A stretch of 64,000 bases of DNA. It comes from Thermoproteota archaeon. GTDB taxonomy: Archaea > Thermoproteota > Thermoprotei > Gearchaeales > Gearchaeaceae. The stretch spans positions 40,622 to 104,621 of the forward strand of contig JAJPJK010000002.1 in assembly GCA_021324265.1 (NCBI GenBank), written 5' to 3'. A model generated the notes under the pieces. That model made no database searches. It had not been told where the DNA came from and saw only the letters and a program-made list of their open reading frames with translations. Made by a program: the position numbers and the translations under genes. This document shows, in pieces, positions 1 to 7,544 of the stretch (the stretch's first letter is position 1; every line of letters starts with the position of its first letter).

Positions 1-181
1 TTCTAAGTTAGAGGTTGTAAGCAGTAAGAATTGTAAACTTGTAATAGACGGTAACATAATTACGAATGTTGAAGTAGGTTCAAAAATTCATATAAGTGGC
101 TCAGAGCAAAAATTCCAATTCATAAGATTAAAAAAGAACTTTTATGAGAAGGTTAAAAGTAGGATGCTGAAAGATGTGTAG
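1..181 (+). CDS. NAD kinase, C-terminal fragment
   Basis: An open frame runs from base 2 to a TAG at 179-181; the 5' part lies outside the window. The visible 59 residues hold a strand pattern (LVIDGN, then a gap, then SKIHISGS, then FQFIRLK) followed by NFYEKVKSRML. This is how archaeal NAD(+) kinases end: a beta-rich domain with a 'DG' strand, then a short helix of the form FYE-x-(L/V)-x-x-(K/R)-L. The enzyme would phosphorylate NAD to NADP using ATP or polyphosphate. The stop overlaps the Nob1 start by 8 nt, so the two are co-transcribed. The catalytic GGDG motif is not visible, so the call rests on the C-terminus alone. Confidence 0.5.
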   Translation, partial: SKLEVVSSKNCKLVIDGNIITNVEVGSKIHISGSEQKFQFIRLKKNFYEKVKSRMLKDV

Positions 182-659
182 CCAGATATATGTTGTTGAT
201 TCTGCATTTTTCATTGAAGAACATAGGGAGAAAATAAGAACTGTTTATACCTCCCCAAAAGTTATGGAAGAAATAAGGAGCCTCAAAGCCAAGTTAAGGC
301 TTGAGCTCTTCGATATCCAAGTATATATGCCATCAAAGTCCTCGATATCTTTTATAGAAAAGGCATCAAAAGAACTAGGAGAGCTTAAGTTATCAAAAGC
401 AGACCTTGAAATATTGGCCCTAGCTCATGAACTCAATTCAAAATATAATGTAATTCTTTTAAGCGATGACTATTCTATTCAAAATCTTGCACGTTATCTA
501 GGAATCAAATTCAGATCAGTATCGAAAAAAGCGATTTCTAAGATGATTACTTGGGAGAATTTCTGTCTTGTCTGTGGTAAAAAACTACCGCTTGGAAGTA
601 CTTCATGCATATATTGTGGAAGTAACGATGTTGGAAGAAGACCGAGAAAAAGATCATAA
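174..659 (+). CDS. nob1: Nob1 rRNA maturation endonuclease
   Basis: A 161-aa protein with an N-terminal PIN nuclease domain (about 1-120) and a C-terminal zinc ribbon. The acidic metal-binding residues of the PIN fold are visible: D9 at the end of strand 1, D77/E79 in 'SKADLE' and D98/D99 in 'LLSDDY'. The ribbon cysteines are C131, C134, C145 and C148. Nob1 makes the final cut at the 3' end of 16S rRNA in late 30S assembly. Length and domain order are normal for the archaeal form. It overlaps the upstream NAD kinase fragment by 8 nt and the downstream methyltransferase by about 32 nt, so it sits in an operon with RNA-maturation content. Confidence 0.9.
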   Translation: MCSQIYVVDSAFFIEEHREKIRTVYTSPKVMEEIRSLKAKLRLELFDIQVYMPSKSSISFIEKASKELGELKLSKADLEILALAHELNSKYNVILLSDDYSIQNLARYLGIKFRSVSKKAISKMITWENFCLVCGKKLPLGSTSCIYCGSNDVGRRPRKRS

Positions 660-1776
660 TTCTTCTTGGGTTTTAGAAGTTTTCAAGAAAGCTTTCAGAG
701 AAGAATATCTGGATGCCACAAAGAGTATTATGAAACCTACTTGGAGATATTATATACGTGCGAACACGCTAAGAACTAATAGCAATGAAATTCTCTCAAT
801 TCTTAAAGCTGATGGCATTATTGCAAATTTTGATGAAAGGATTGAAGAGGCGTTGTATATCGAGGGTTATGTTGAACAAAGTCCATCTTTGCTTAGTTCA
901 TATGTAATAGCTAAGCTCGATGCAGCTGAAAGTTGTGCAGAAGGCGCGGATCTTTATAGACCCGGAGCGCTTTCATTGAGTAATGCGGAAAAGAATTCAC
1001 GCATTAGCATTATTACGCAAGATTTTAGCGTTGCTGCAGAAGGAGAATTGGTAATGGATCTTGTTGAGTTTAAAAACTCGAAGAAAGGGCTGGTAGTAAA
1101 GAATTTGAAACCAAAATTCAAAAGACCTTCTATCCATAATCTTAAGGCATTTAAGTTAGGGCTAATATATCCTCAATCTTATCCATCACTGTTAACTGTA
1201 AAGGAACTGGATCCTCGTCGTAATGAAACGATTATTGATATGTGCGCATCACCTGGTGGAAAGCTTTCGCATATCATCCAGCTTACAAAAGGGGAAGCAA
1301 AAGTAATAGCTTGCGATAAATCTCATAAAAAGGTTGAAAAAATAAAGGAAACTTTATCTAGGCTTCAGTTACCGTTGCCAAGCCTCATCAAATGTGATTC
1401 TCGCTATTTAGATTTGGAAATAGGCAAGGAAGTCGCTGATAAAATACTTTTAGATCCTTCATGCACAGATCTAGGCTTAAGACCTAGAATTACATTAAAT
1501 ATACCTAAAAAAGATATTCAAGCTTATGCTGAATATCAAAGACAATTGCTAAAAGCTGCGAAGAACTTACTAAAAAAGGGTGGCATTCTTTGCTATAGCG
1601 TCTGCACCATTAGCTTGGAGGAAACAGTTATGAATTTCGAATATGCAGTTAGCGAGCTAGGATTTGAAGAATGTACGCTCGATTTTCTAGGCGAAAGGAG
1701 GGCCATTCATATCTTTAAACCTCATAAAGAAGATACGCCTGGCTATGTGATCTTCAAGGTCAGAAAGCCATCCTAG
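628..1776 (+). CDS. RNA (cytosine-5-)-methyltransferase, NSUN6-like with PUA domain
   Basis: Start set at ATG 628 rather than an earlier GTG-type start at 568, which would overlap Nob1 by 92 nt; this gives 382 aa. The order is an N-terminal domain, a PUA-like RNA-binding region (about 80-170) and a C-terminal Rossmann methyltransferase. SAM motif I reads DMCASPGGK, followed by ACDKS. Motif IV, which holds one conserved cysteine, reads DPSCTDLG, and motif VI, with the other, reads YSVCTISLEE. Archaeal and human NSUN6 have this PUA plus methyltransferase layout and methylate C72 in the acceptor of tRNA-Cys and tRNA-Thr; the same target is inferred here. Motif IV has serine before the cysteine where the family normally has proline (PPC). 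Confidence 0.88.
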   Translation: MLEEDREKDHNSSWVLEVFKKAFREEYLDATKSIMKPTWRYYIRANTLRTNSNEILSILKADGIIANFDERIEEALYIEGYVEQSPSLLSSYVIAKLDAAESCAEGADLYRPGALSLSNAEKNSRISIITQDFSVAAEGELVMDLVEFKNSKKGLVVKNLKPKFKRPSIHNLKAFKLGLIYPQSYPSLLTVKELDPRRNETIIDMCASPGGKLSHIIQLTKGEAKVIACDKSHKKVEKIKETLSRLQLPLPSLIKCDSRYLDLEIGKEVADKILLDPSCTDLGLRPRITLNIPKKDIQAYAEYQRQLLKAAKNLLKKGGILCYSVCTISLEETVMNFEYAVSELGFEECTLDFLGERRAIHIFKPHKEDTPGYVIFKVRKPS

Positions 1777-1781
1777 ATAAG

Positions 1782-1789
1782 TTTATAGA
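1782..1789 (+). promoter_or_regulatory. TATA-like box for the DUF255 gene
   Basis: TTTATAGA is centred 26.5 nt before ATG 1812. That spacing places transcription start at the ATG itself (leaderless), and it argues against the GTG at 1803 as the start. Confidence 0.55.
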
Positions 1790-1811
1790 TGCTGTAAATG
1801 AAGTGTTAACA

Positions 1812-3521
1812 ATGAATGAAAGGATTAGAGGAAATGCTTGGAAAATAAATTGGCAATCATGGTCAAAGGATACATTTGAAAAGGCAAAGAATGAAAATAA
1901 GCTCATATTATTGAGTCTATCAGGCGTGTGGTGCCATTGGTGTCATGTGATGGATGAAACTACATATTCGGATGAAGAGGTCATAAAGACATTGAATGAA
2001 AACTTTATCCCAATAAGAGTAGATGTTGACGAAAGACCTGATATAAGCGAAAGATATAACTTTGGTGGTTTTCCAACTTTTGCATTTTTAACTCCTGAAG
2101 GCGAGGTCATAACAGGAGGAACATATGTTCCTCCAGAACAATTCAAGGAGATATTGAAAGAGATAATCGAAATTCAAAAAAAGGCTAACCTCAAAGAACT
2201 CGTCGCTCAAACTGTATCTAGAAAGGCCGAGCTAAGAAAAGCAAATCCAAATGAAAAGATCATCTGGGATACAGTTGATATTCTGATTTCCTATTTCGAC
2301 GAAAACTATGGCGGATTTGGGATAGAGCCCAAATTTCCAGTCAGCGATGCCATCTTGTTTCTAGAGAATATGTATGCATTAACTAAAAAAACAGGATTCA
2401 GTGTAATGGTCAAGAAGACCTTAGAAGGTATCTCTAACGGGATATATGATCAAATTGAAGGCGGATTTTTCAGATACAGCGTTTCAAGAGATTGGAAAAC
2501 TCCACACTACGAGAAGATGCTCGAAACGAATTCTAATCTTCTACATTGCTTCTCCTATTGGTTTTATTTGACTAAAGATGAGAAATATGCAGATATTGCC
2601 TTAAAAACTGCGAGTTATTTGATCAATAAGTTACGCGATCCTGACACAGGTCTTTTTTATAGTAGCCAAGATGCCGATGAAGAATATTATATGCTTGGTA
2701 TAGATGAAAGGAAAAAAAGGCCTCAACCATATATCGACAAGAACATCTACTCTTGCAAGAATGCGCAATGCGCTATTGCCTTTCTCAAAGCTGGAATTTA
2801 TATGGAAAATGAGCAATACGTGAACATATCCAAAGAGGTATTTGATAAGCTTGTGTCTGATTACTTAAGAGAAGATGTCAAGCATAGCAAACATGTCGTT
2901 TATTCTTATCTAGACGATAATGTGTATCTCCTAGATCTTAGCTTGCAGCTTTATAGCTACAGTTTGGAGCAACGTTATCTTGAAGTTGCAAAAAAACTCG
3001 GTGAAGTGATAATTAGAGACTTCATTGATGTTAACGGTTTATTGAAGGATAATAAGCCTTCTGAAGATAACTTTGGGTTATTGAAGGATCCATACCATCC
3101 GATATCAGAGAATTCGCTTGCAATGAAGGATTTGTACATTCTAAGCTTGCTTACAGGAAACAATGAATACGATAAGGTGGCGAAGGATATTGCATCAATA
3201 CTCGCAGCGAATTATATGAACTACACAATTTTCGCAAGTTCATTTGCAAACAATTTACTCATGTTGCTTAATCCTATCGAAATACGCCTAGTATATAGAG
3301 ATATAGAAAGCGCAAGAATTGTTATCCAAACTAAAAAACTAACCCGACATCCCTTGTTCTTAGTTGAGTTCTTAGATTACAATTTGGATGAGATTAAGAA
3401 GCAATATCCTAAAGAAGCCATATATGTATGCAAGGGTCAGATGTGCTATCCACCAGTTAGCAGCGATGATGAACTTGATAAATTGCTTGAGAAATTGGTT
3501 AGGGAAGCATTGAAATTTTAA
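1812..3521 (+). CDS. DUF255 thioredoxin-fold protein (YyaL/SPATA20 family)
   Basis: The N-terminal 150 residues form a thioredoxin-like domain with active-site motif WCHWCHVM (C41, C44) and a 'GGFPTFAFL' strand with the cis-proline. The rest is an (alpha/alpha) barrel, seen in segments such as YGGFGIEPKFP, GGFFRYSVSRDW and LFYSSQDAD. Proteins of this family (COG1331) occur in all domains; their substrate is not established, though the barrel resembles N-acylglucosamine 2-epimerases and other carbohydrate enzymes. At about 570 aa it is somewhat shorter than the usual 600-680 aa. ATG 1812 is chosen from the TATA spacing; GTG 1803 would add three residues. Confidence 0.85.
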   Translation: MNERIRGNAWKINWQSWSKDTFEKAKNENKLILLSLSGVWCHWCHVMDETTYSDEEVIKTLNENFIPIRVDVDERPDISERYNFGGFPTFAFLTPEGEVITGGTYVPPEQFKEILKEIIEIQKKANLKELVAQTVSRKAELRKANPNEKIIWDTVDILISYFDENYGGFGIEPKFPVSDAILFLENMYALTKKTGFSVMVKKTLEGISNGIYDQIEGGFFRYSVSRDWKTPHYEKMLETNSNLLHCFSYWFYLTKDEKYADIALKTASYLINKLRDPDTGLFYSSQDADEEYYMLGIDERKKRPQPYIDKNIYSCKNAQCAIAFLKAGIYMENEQYVNISKEVFDKLVSDYLREDVKHSKHVVYSYLDDNVYLLDLSLQLYSYSLEQRYLEVAKKLGEVIIRDFIDVNGLLKDNKPSEDNFGLLKDPYHPISENSLAMKDLYILSLLTGNNEYDKVAKDIASILAANYMNYTIFASSFANNLLMLLNPIEIRLVYRDIESARIVIQTKKLTRHPLFLVEFLDYNLDEIKKQYPKEAIYVCKGQMCYPPVSSDDELDKLLEKLVREALKF

Positions 3522-3542
3522 ATTAAAACAAGAATTAACATT

Positions 3543-4484
3543 GTGCAAGTGTATCGATGGTGGAAGAAAGATATACCTGAAGTGAAAGTAAAAAAAGCGA
3601 AATCAATTCTTCATAATTTTAGTACTGCAGAGCTAAATGAAAATGGTCTGGCCATAAATCCATACGTTGGTTGCCAACATAGATGCTTATATTGCTATGC
3701 CACATATGAATGGGTTCCTGATTTTTACGACGAGATCTATGCAAAGTTTAATGCTGATAAAGTATTGATAAATGAACTCCCGATTTATGGGTCTAAAATT
3801 CCCGTGCTTATTGGCTCTGCTACAGATTCTTATCAACCTGTTGAGCTAAGGTTCAGATTGACGCGCAAGGTGATTGAAATTCTGCAACGATATGGTGTCC
3901 CATACTATATTTTTACTAAGTCTACTGCTGTTCTTAGAGATTTGGATTTGCATAAGCGTTACAAAGATAAATGCTATATAGTATGGTCATTGACCACGAT
4001 AGATGAAAATGTGAAAAGAAAAATTGAACCTTTTGCAGCATCAGCTGAAAAAATTTTTGATGCAATGAAAAGAATGCGCGAAGCTGATATCATTTGTGGT
4101 TTAAATGTTGACCCAATAATGCCTGGCATCAATGATGATAAAAACATGATATCTATGCTGATAAAAAAGGCAAAGCAGGCTAATTGTAGTTTTATTTCAA
4201 GTGGTGTGTTAAGGCTTAGGGATGATATATGGGAGCGCATAAAACGGTTCTTAATATCAGAAAAGCGAGAGTCGCTGATCCGAACATATGAACATCTCTA
4301 TTTTAAAGAAGGTAAAAAAATTGGTTATTACTATTTCCCCAATGAAAGATATTCAAAGGACATAATTGGCTTTATAGAAGAAGAATGCATGAAGAATGGA
4401 ATTCCATATGGTCTTCCTTTTATTGATATAGAGATTCGGTCTTGTTATATGGAATCTCAAAGAAAACTCATTGAGTATGCCTAG
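3543..4484 (+). CDS. Radical SAM protein, SplB-like (COG1533)
   Basis: A 313-aa radical SAM enzyme with an N-terminal cluster motif C44-x3-C48-x2-C51 ([11 protein letters not shown]) that binds the [4Fe-4S] cluster for SAM cleavage. [13 protein letters not shown] and [10 protein letters not shown] follow at the positions expected for the family related to spore photoproduct lyase. The archaeal members have no established substrate. The gene begins with GTG and ends overlapping the acylphosphatase start by 8 nt. It lies next to the preQ0 cluster, but it is not QueE: it is longer, and its motif and context strands match COG1533 rather than a CDG synthase. Confidence 0.82.
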   Translation: MQVYRWWKKDIPEVKVKKAKSILHNFSTAELNENGLAINPYVGCQHRCLYCYATYEWVPDFYDEIYAKFNADKVLINELPIYGSKIPVLIGSATDSYQPVELRFRLTRKVIEILQRYGVPYYIFTKSTAVLRDLDLHKRYKDKCYIVWSLTTIDENVKRKIEPFAASAEKIFDAMKRMREADIICGLNVDPIMPGINDDKNMISMLIKKAKQANCSFISSGVLRLRDDIWERIKRFLISEKRESLIRTYEHLYFKEGKKIGYYYFPNERYSKDIIGFIEEECMKNGIPYGLPFIDIEIRSCYMESQRKLIEYA

Positions 4485-4758
4485 GCTAGTAAGGGCTCAT
4501 CTTTTCATCGAAGGACTTGTTCAAGGTGTTTTCTTCAGGGCTTATACTAAAGAAGTTGCAAGAGAGAATAACGTGAATGGTTTCGTTAGAAATTTACCTG
4601 ACGGAAGAGTAGAAGCAGTTCTTGAAGGTGAAGAAGAAAATGTCGCTAAGGTTATAGAATTCTGTAAGAAGGGACCTCCAGGCGCTATTGTTACAAATCT
4701 TGAAATAATTTGGGAAGAGTACAAAGGTGAATTTAACAACTTTAAAATTCTATATTAG
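4477..4758 (+). CDS. acyP: Acylphosphatase
   Basis: A 93-aa alpha/beta sandwich with both family signatures: [12 protein letters not shown] near residue 13 and [17 protein letters not shown] near 35. The catalytic pair R21 and N39 is present. It hydrolyses acyl phosphates such as acetyl or carbamoyl phosphate in the cytoplasm. The ATG at 4477 is preferred over the TTG six bases upstream. It overlaps the radical SAM gene by 8 nt, so it is translated from the same message. Confidence 0.93.
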   Translation: MPRLVRAHLFIEGLVQGVFFRAYTKEVARENNVNGFVRNLPDGRVEAVLEGEEENVAKVIEFCKKGPPGAIVTNLEIIWEEYKGEFNNFKILY

Positions 4759-4762
4759 AATG

Positions 4763-4770
4763 TTTATATA
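4763..4770 (+). promoter_or_regulatory. TATA-like box for queD
   Basis: TTTATATA is centred 26.5 nt before the queD ATG at 4793, just past the acylphosphatase stop. It predicts a leaderless queD-queC transcript. Confidence 0.6.
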
Positions 4771-4792
4771 GCGTTAATCAGACTTAAGTTTT

Positions 4793-5251
4793 ATGACTCA
4801 GTCAAGAACTGGCATATTCATTGAGGATGATTTCGATTATGCCCATTTCATACCCGGCCATCCAAAATGCTTCCCTCTTCATGGTCATACAGCTAGATTA
4901 GAGATAAGGATTCTCGGAAGCAAGAGGGATTTCGATATGATAATTGATTTTGGAGAGCTTAGATCTATGGTTAAAAGAGCCCTCTCTTCATTAGATCATA
5001 AGTTGATTGTGTCGAGGAAATATGTTAAGAGGATCGAAGATGGTCTCATTACAGTAGAATACAGCAAATTTAGCCTAAAGATACCCATTGAACATGTATA
5101 CATAATGGATAGTGAAGTTACAACTGAAAATCTTTCTGAGGAAATATGCAAAATCCTCCTGAATTATCTTCCTGAAAATATTGAAAATGTCGAGGTAAAT
5201 GTTTATGAAGGAAATAGAAAGGGAGCTTTCTCAAATAGAGCCAGAGAATAG
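4793..5251 (+). CDS. queD: 6-carboxy-5,6,7,8-tetrahydropterin synthase (QueD/PTPS family)
   Basis: A 152-aa enzyme with zinc ligands H18, H30 and H32 (AHF...PLHGHT), the catalytic cysteine C26 shortly before the LHGH, and the catalytic D68-H69 pair in LDHKL. The C-terminal EGNRKGA loop binds the pterin. QueD converts 7,8-dihydroneopterin triphosphate to 6-carboxytetrahydropterin, the second step to preQ0, which in archaea is the precursor of archaeosine at tRNA position 15. Its overlap with queC and the nearby folE2 support this role over tetrahydrobiopterin synthesis. The expected leaderless start agrees with the TATA box at 4763. Confidence 0.92.
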   Translation: MTQSRTGIFIEDDFDYAHFIPGHPKCFPLHGHTARLEIRILGSKRDFDMIIDFGELRSMVKRALSSLDHKLIVSRKYVKRIEDGLITVEYSKFSLKIPIEHVYIMDSEVTTENLSEEICKILLNYLPENIENVEVNVYEGNRKGAFSNRARE

Positions 5252-5900
5252 GTCGTGTGTTCTATTATTCTCTGGCGGCATAGATTCGACCGTTTTACTG
5301 TTCATGCTAAAGCGGATGGGATTCACTATAAATCTACTTACAATAAATTATGGAGATAGGAATCCTAAAGAAACGGAAGCATGCGAAGCCTTGGCAAAGA
5401 TCGCGAAACCTGCAAGCTTCTTTGAAGTTGAGTTAGATTTCATGCGCGAAAGCATAACACTCTATCAGCAAAACGGAAATGATATGATGAGGGATATAAT
5501 TAAGGAACTCCCTACTTTTTACATCCCTGCACGCAATATGATATTTCTCTCCATTGCTGCATATTATGCTGAATTCCTAAACTCTCGCTTTATATTCACA
5601 GGGCATGTAAAGGAAGATGTCTCTCTTCTTCCTGATGTGAGCGATGTGTTTGTACAGAGGCTTAACGAATTATTAAAATATGGGACGTATGCAGGGAAGA
5701 AAGGAAAATTGAAAGTTATGTTACCTTTTTCTAATATTAGTAAGGATGAACTAGTAGAGTTTGCTGTAAAGTATGAAGTGCCTCTGGAGTACACGTGGAG
5801 TTGTCATGAGCTTGTAGATAATCATTGTGGAAGATGCAGAGGATGTATGGACAGGAAACGGTTCATGGATAATTATGAGCGAATTAAACGAAATGGATAA
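5205..5900 (+). CDS. queC: 7-cyano-7-deazaguanine synthase (QueC)
   Basis: An ATP-pyrophosphatase-fold enzyme with the PP-loop LLFSGGIDST near the N-terminus and a C-terminal zinc site built from SCHELVDNHCGRCRGC. YIPARNMIFLS is the usual QueC central motif. It converts 7-carboxy-7-deazaguanine to preQ0 with ATP and ammonia. The start is taken at ATG 5205, 8 nt after a Shine-Dalgarno-like GAGGT (5192-5196) inside the queD end; ATG 5199 would leave only 2 nt. It overlaps queD by about 47 nt in another frame, so the two are translationally coupled. Confidence 0.92.
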   Translation: MKEIERELSQIEPENRSCVLLFSGGIDSTVLLFMLKRMGFTINLLTINYGDRNPKETEACEALAKIAKPASFFEVELDFMRESITLYQQNGNDMMRDIIKELPTFYIPARNMIFLSIAAYYAEFLNSRFIFTGHVKEDVSLLPDVSDVFVQRLNELLKYGTYAGKKGKLKVMLPFSNISKDELVEFAVKYEVPLEYTWSCHELVDNHCGRCRGCMDRKRFMDNYERIKRNG

Positions 5901-5929
5901 ATGCGAGATAGTTTCTCATAAGCTAGACC

Positions 5930-6646
5930 ATGAATATTGATATTTCAAAAGTAAAGGACATTCATGAGGAACATAAGGATAGCGTGGTATACGCGGGCGT
6001 CACCAACCTCAATGTACTAATGAAGTTAAGAGATATGCGTCTACCTGTAAATCTAACCATATTGGTTCCTACGAACAAAAGAGGCGTCCATATGAGTAGG
6101 CTCATCGGTGCAGTAAAGAAAGTTTCAAATGACGATGACTACATTGAGGATCTACTTAGAAAGATATGTGAAGAGATTAATAGGCTTCATGGCTCTGAGT
6201 GTAAGATCATAGCTAAGTTTGATTATCCTTTAAAACATTCAGACCAGTTTTTAAAAGTTAAAGTTGAACTTGGGTCAAAAGGTAGCATAAAATATGTTTT
6301 CAAACTATTGGGAATTACTGCATGTCCTTGCAGTAAGGAGATTACAGGCATTGGTCATATGCAAAGGGCAATGCTAATCATAGATATAGAAAGTACTACC
6401 ATTTTGGACTTCGATGATGTTGCTTCTAAGATGGCAGAGTGCTTTTCTTCAGTGCCTGCGGAATATTTAAAAAGGTTGGATGAGGCAAAGCTTATCTTAA
6501 AGTCTCAGGAAAATCCTAGGTTTGTAGAAGACGTTGTAAGAGAAGCGCTTAAGAGGTTTAGTATGGCCAATAAAATAATGTGCAGAGCATACGAATCTAT
6601 TCATTCTCATGATGCATTTGCTATGTGGTACAGATCGTTATCTTAG
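5930..6646 (+). CDS. GTP cyclohydrolase, COG1469 (FolE2/MptA family)
   Basis: A 238-aa tunnelling-fold enzyme with TNKRGVHMSRLIG near 48-60, ACPCSKE (C132, C134; a metal-binding cysteine) and GIGHMQRA. The family has two activities: FolE2 makes dihydroneopterin triphosphate, and MptA makes the 2',3'-cyclic phosphate for methanopterin. The position 29 nt after queC suggests it feeds QueD with dihydroneopterin triphosphate, so FolE2-type chemistry is inferred. The MptA product would not be a QueD substrate. No QueE (third preQ0 step) gene lies in the window. Confidence 0.88.
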   Translation: MNIDISKVKDIHEEHKDSVVYAGVTNLNVLMKLRDMRLPVNLTILVPTNKRGVHMSRLIGAVKKVSNDDDYIEDLLRKICEEINRLHGSECKIIAKFDYPLKHSDQFLKVKVELGSKGSIKYVFKLLGITACPCSKEITGIGHMQRAMLIIDIESTTILDFDDVASKMAECFSSVPAEYLKRLDEAKLILKSQENPRFVEDVVREALKRFSMANKIMCRAYESIHSHDAFAMWYRSLS

Positions 6647-6681
6647 AAAATTTTTATTGTTACGCTGTGAATATTAAAATA

Positions 6682-6766
6682 GCTCCGGTAGCTCAGTTGG
6701 GAGAGCGCCCGGCTGAAGATGTCATCGGATACCGGGAGGTCGCTGGTTCAAATCCGGCCCGGAGCA
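6682..6766 (+). tRNA. tRNA-Phe (GAA), intron-containing
   Basis: Acceptor GCTCCGG/CCGGAGC with discriminator A, D-stem GCTC/GAGC, anticodon stem CCCGG/CCGGG, T-stem GCTGG/CCGGC with TTCAAAT. The anticodon GAA is at 6715-6717, and position 37 is G (6718), as wyosine formation needs. A 12-nt intron follows position 37. The mature tRNA is 73 nt without the encoded CCA. Confidence 0.95.
6719..6730 (+). other. 12-nt tRNA-Phe intron
   Basis: Anticodon-loop bases CTGA pair with TCGG of the intron to form a 4-bp central helix, flanked by 3-nt bulges AGA and ATA. Cutting after the second base of each bulge gives a 12-nt intron between positions 37 and 38. The layout is a bulge-helix-bulge site with only a terminal loop on the inner side. 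Confidence 0.85.
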
Positions 6767-6814
6767 TAGAATAAACCTAATATATTACTTTTCTTCATGA
6801 TATCTAAGATATAT

Positions 6815-6947
6815 CCCTCGGTAGCGTAGCCTGGTAACGCATCCGGCTGTAGGGTTTCCCCGTATAGGCAAGGTGGTCCTAGACCTCCGATGAGCCTATA
6901 TCAAGGCAGAAACCGGAAGATCGCTGGTTCAAATCCGGCCCGAGGGA
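6815..6947 (+). tRNA. tRNA-Tyr (GTA), intron-containing
   Basis: Acceptor CCCTCGG/CCGAGGG with discriminator A, D-stem GCGT/ACGC, anticodon stem TCCGG/CCGGA, T-stem GCTGG/CCGGC. The anticodon GTA is at 6849-6851. A 59-nt intron after position 37 is removed to give a 74-nt tRNA. The T-arm is the same as in the neighbouring tRNA-Phe. Confidence 0.94.
6853..6911 (+). other. 59-nt tRNA-Tyr intron
   Basis: Loop bases CTGT (6847-6850) pair with GCAG (6906-6909) of the intron. The 3-nt bulges are AGG and AAA. Symmetric cuts after the second bulge base define the intron. Confidence 0.85.
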
Positions 6948-6974
6948 TTCAAAGATTTAAGATTAGTCGCATTA

Positions 6975-6980
6975 TTTTTT
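6975..6980 (+). terminator. Possible T-tract terminator after tRNA-Tyr
   Basis: Six T residues lie 28 nt after the tRNA-Tyr end and just before tRNA-Gly. Archaeal RNA polymerase terminates at such T runs. The tract is short, so read-through into tRNA-Gly is possible. Confidence 0.3.
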
Positions 6981-6986
6981 GATTGT

Positions 6987-7061
6987 GCGACCGTAGTCTA
7001 GCCAGGACTAGGACACCGGCTTTCCGAGCCGAGGACCCGGGTTCAAATCCCGGCGGTCGCA
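6987..7061 (+). tRNA. tRNA-Gly (TCC)
   Basis: 75 nt without intron: acceptor GCGACCG/CGGTCGC with A73, D-stem GTCT/GGAC, anticodon loop TTTCCGA with anticodon TCC at 7023-7025, T-stem CCCGG/CCGGG. The outermost anticodon-stem pair (27-43) is a C-A mismatch. The overall sequence follows archaeal tRNA-Gly. Confidence 0.9.
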
Positions 7062-7069
7062 TGAAAAAG

Positions 7070-7077
7070 TTTATAAT
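7070..7077 (+). promoter_or_regulatory. TATA-like box for the Sm-like gene
   Basis: TTTATAAT is centred 26.5 nt before GTG 7100, so the Sm-like gene is predicted to be leaderless and transcribed apart from the tRNAs. Confidence 0.6.
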
Positions 7078-7099
7078 GTTTCTTTGAGAGATTCACATA

Positions 7100-7462
7100 G
7101 TGAGCGAAGGAAACGAGTCCCTATTTAGAAAAATAAAAGAAAGAATAGGAAGCTTTGTGGAGGTAAGAACAATAGATGATCGAGTTATAGTTGGGAAATT
7201 AGCTTCTTTCAACCCTGAGGATGGTAGTATTTTGATCGAGAAGGCAATTGAAAAAAACAGGAAAATCCCAAGTGTTTATATAAGTGGCGTAGCAGTCGCG
7301 CAAATAAATTTCTTTGAAAAGGGTAATGAGGAAGAGCAGATCGATGACAAGGTTGCAGCGTTACTAAAAGTAGATCCTACATTGACATATGAGGAGATCG
7401 CCAAAATCTTAGATATACCTGTAAATTTGGCTCAAAAAGTTGTGAGAAGATTGATGAAATGA
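7100..7462 (+). CDS. Sm-like (LSm) protein with C-terminal helix-turn-helix-like tail
   Basis: A 120-aa protein starting at GTG. Residues 8-75 follow the Sm fold: a helix, then strands GSFVEVRTIDDRVIVGKLASF and ILIEKAIE, then the Sm2-like ISGVAVAQINFF. Residues 80-120 (DKVAALLKVDPTLTYEEIAKILDI and on) look like a small helix-turn-helix, so this is a two-domain archaeal Sm protein and not the short SmAP1. Sm rings bind U-rich RNA. The fused tail suggests an added partner or DNA contact, but that is inference. It lies directly after the tRNA group. Confidence 0.72.
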   Translation: MSEGNESLFRKIKERIGSFVEVRTIDDRVIVGKLASFNPEDGSILIEKAIEKNRKIPSVYISGVAVAQINFFEKGNEEEQIDDKVAALLKVDPTLTYEEIAKILDIPVNLAQKVVRRLMK

Positions 7463-7544
7463 TGAAAATGCCCTTATGACCTATGGGATGATTAAGATCT
7501 TGAGTGCTGAATAGCGATTTAAGAACTGCCGAGATATTAATTCG

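Noticed and set aside
3543..4484. QueE, filling the gap in the preQ0 cluster
   Set aside because: The protein has SplB-like features and 313 aa; QueE proteins are shorter and have a different context around the cluster.
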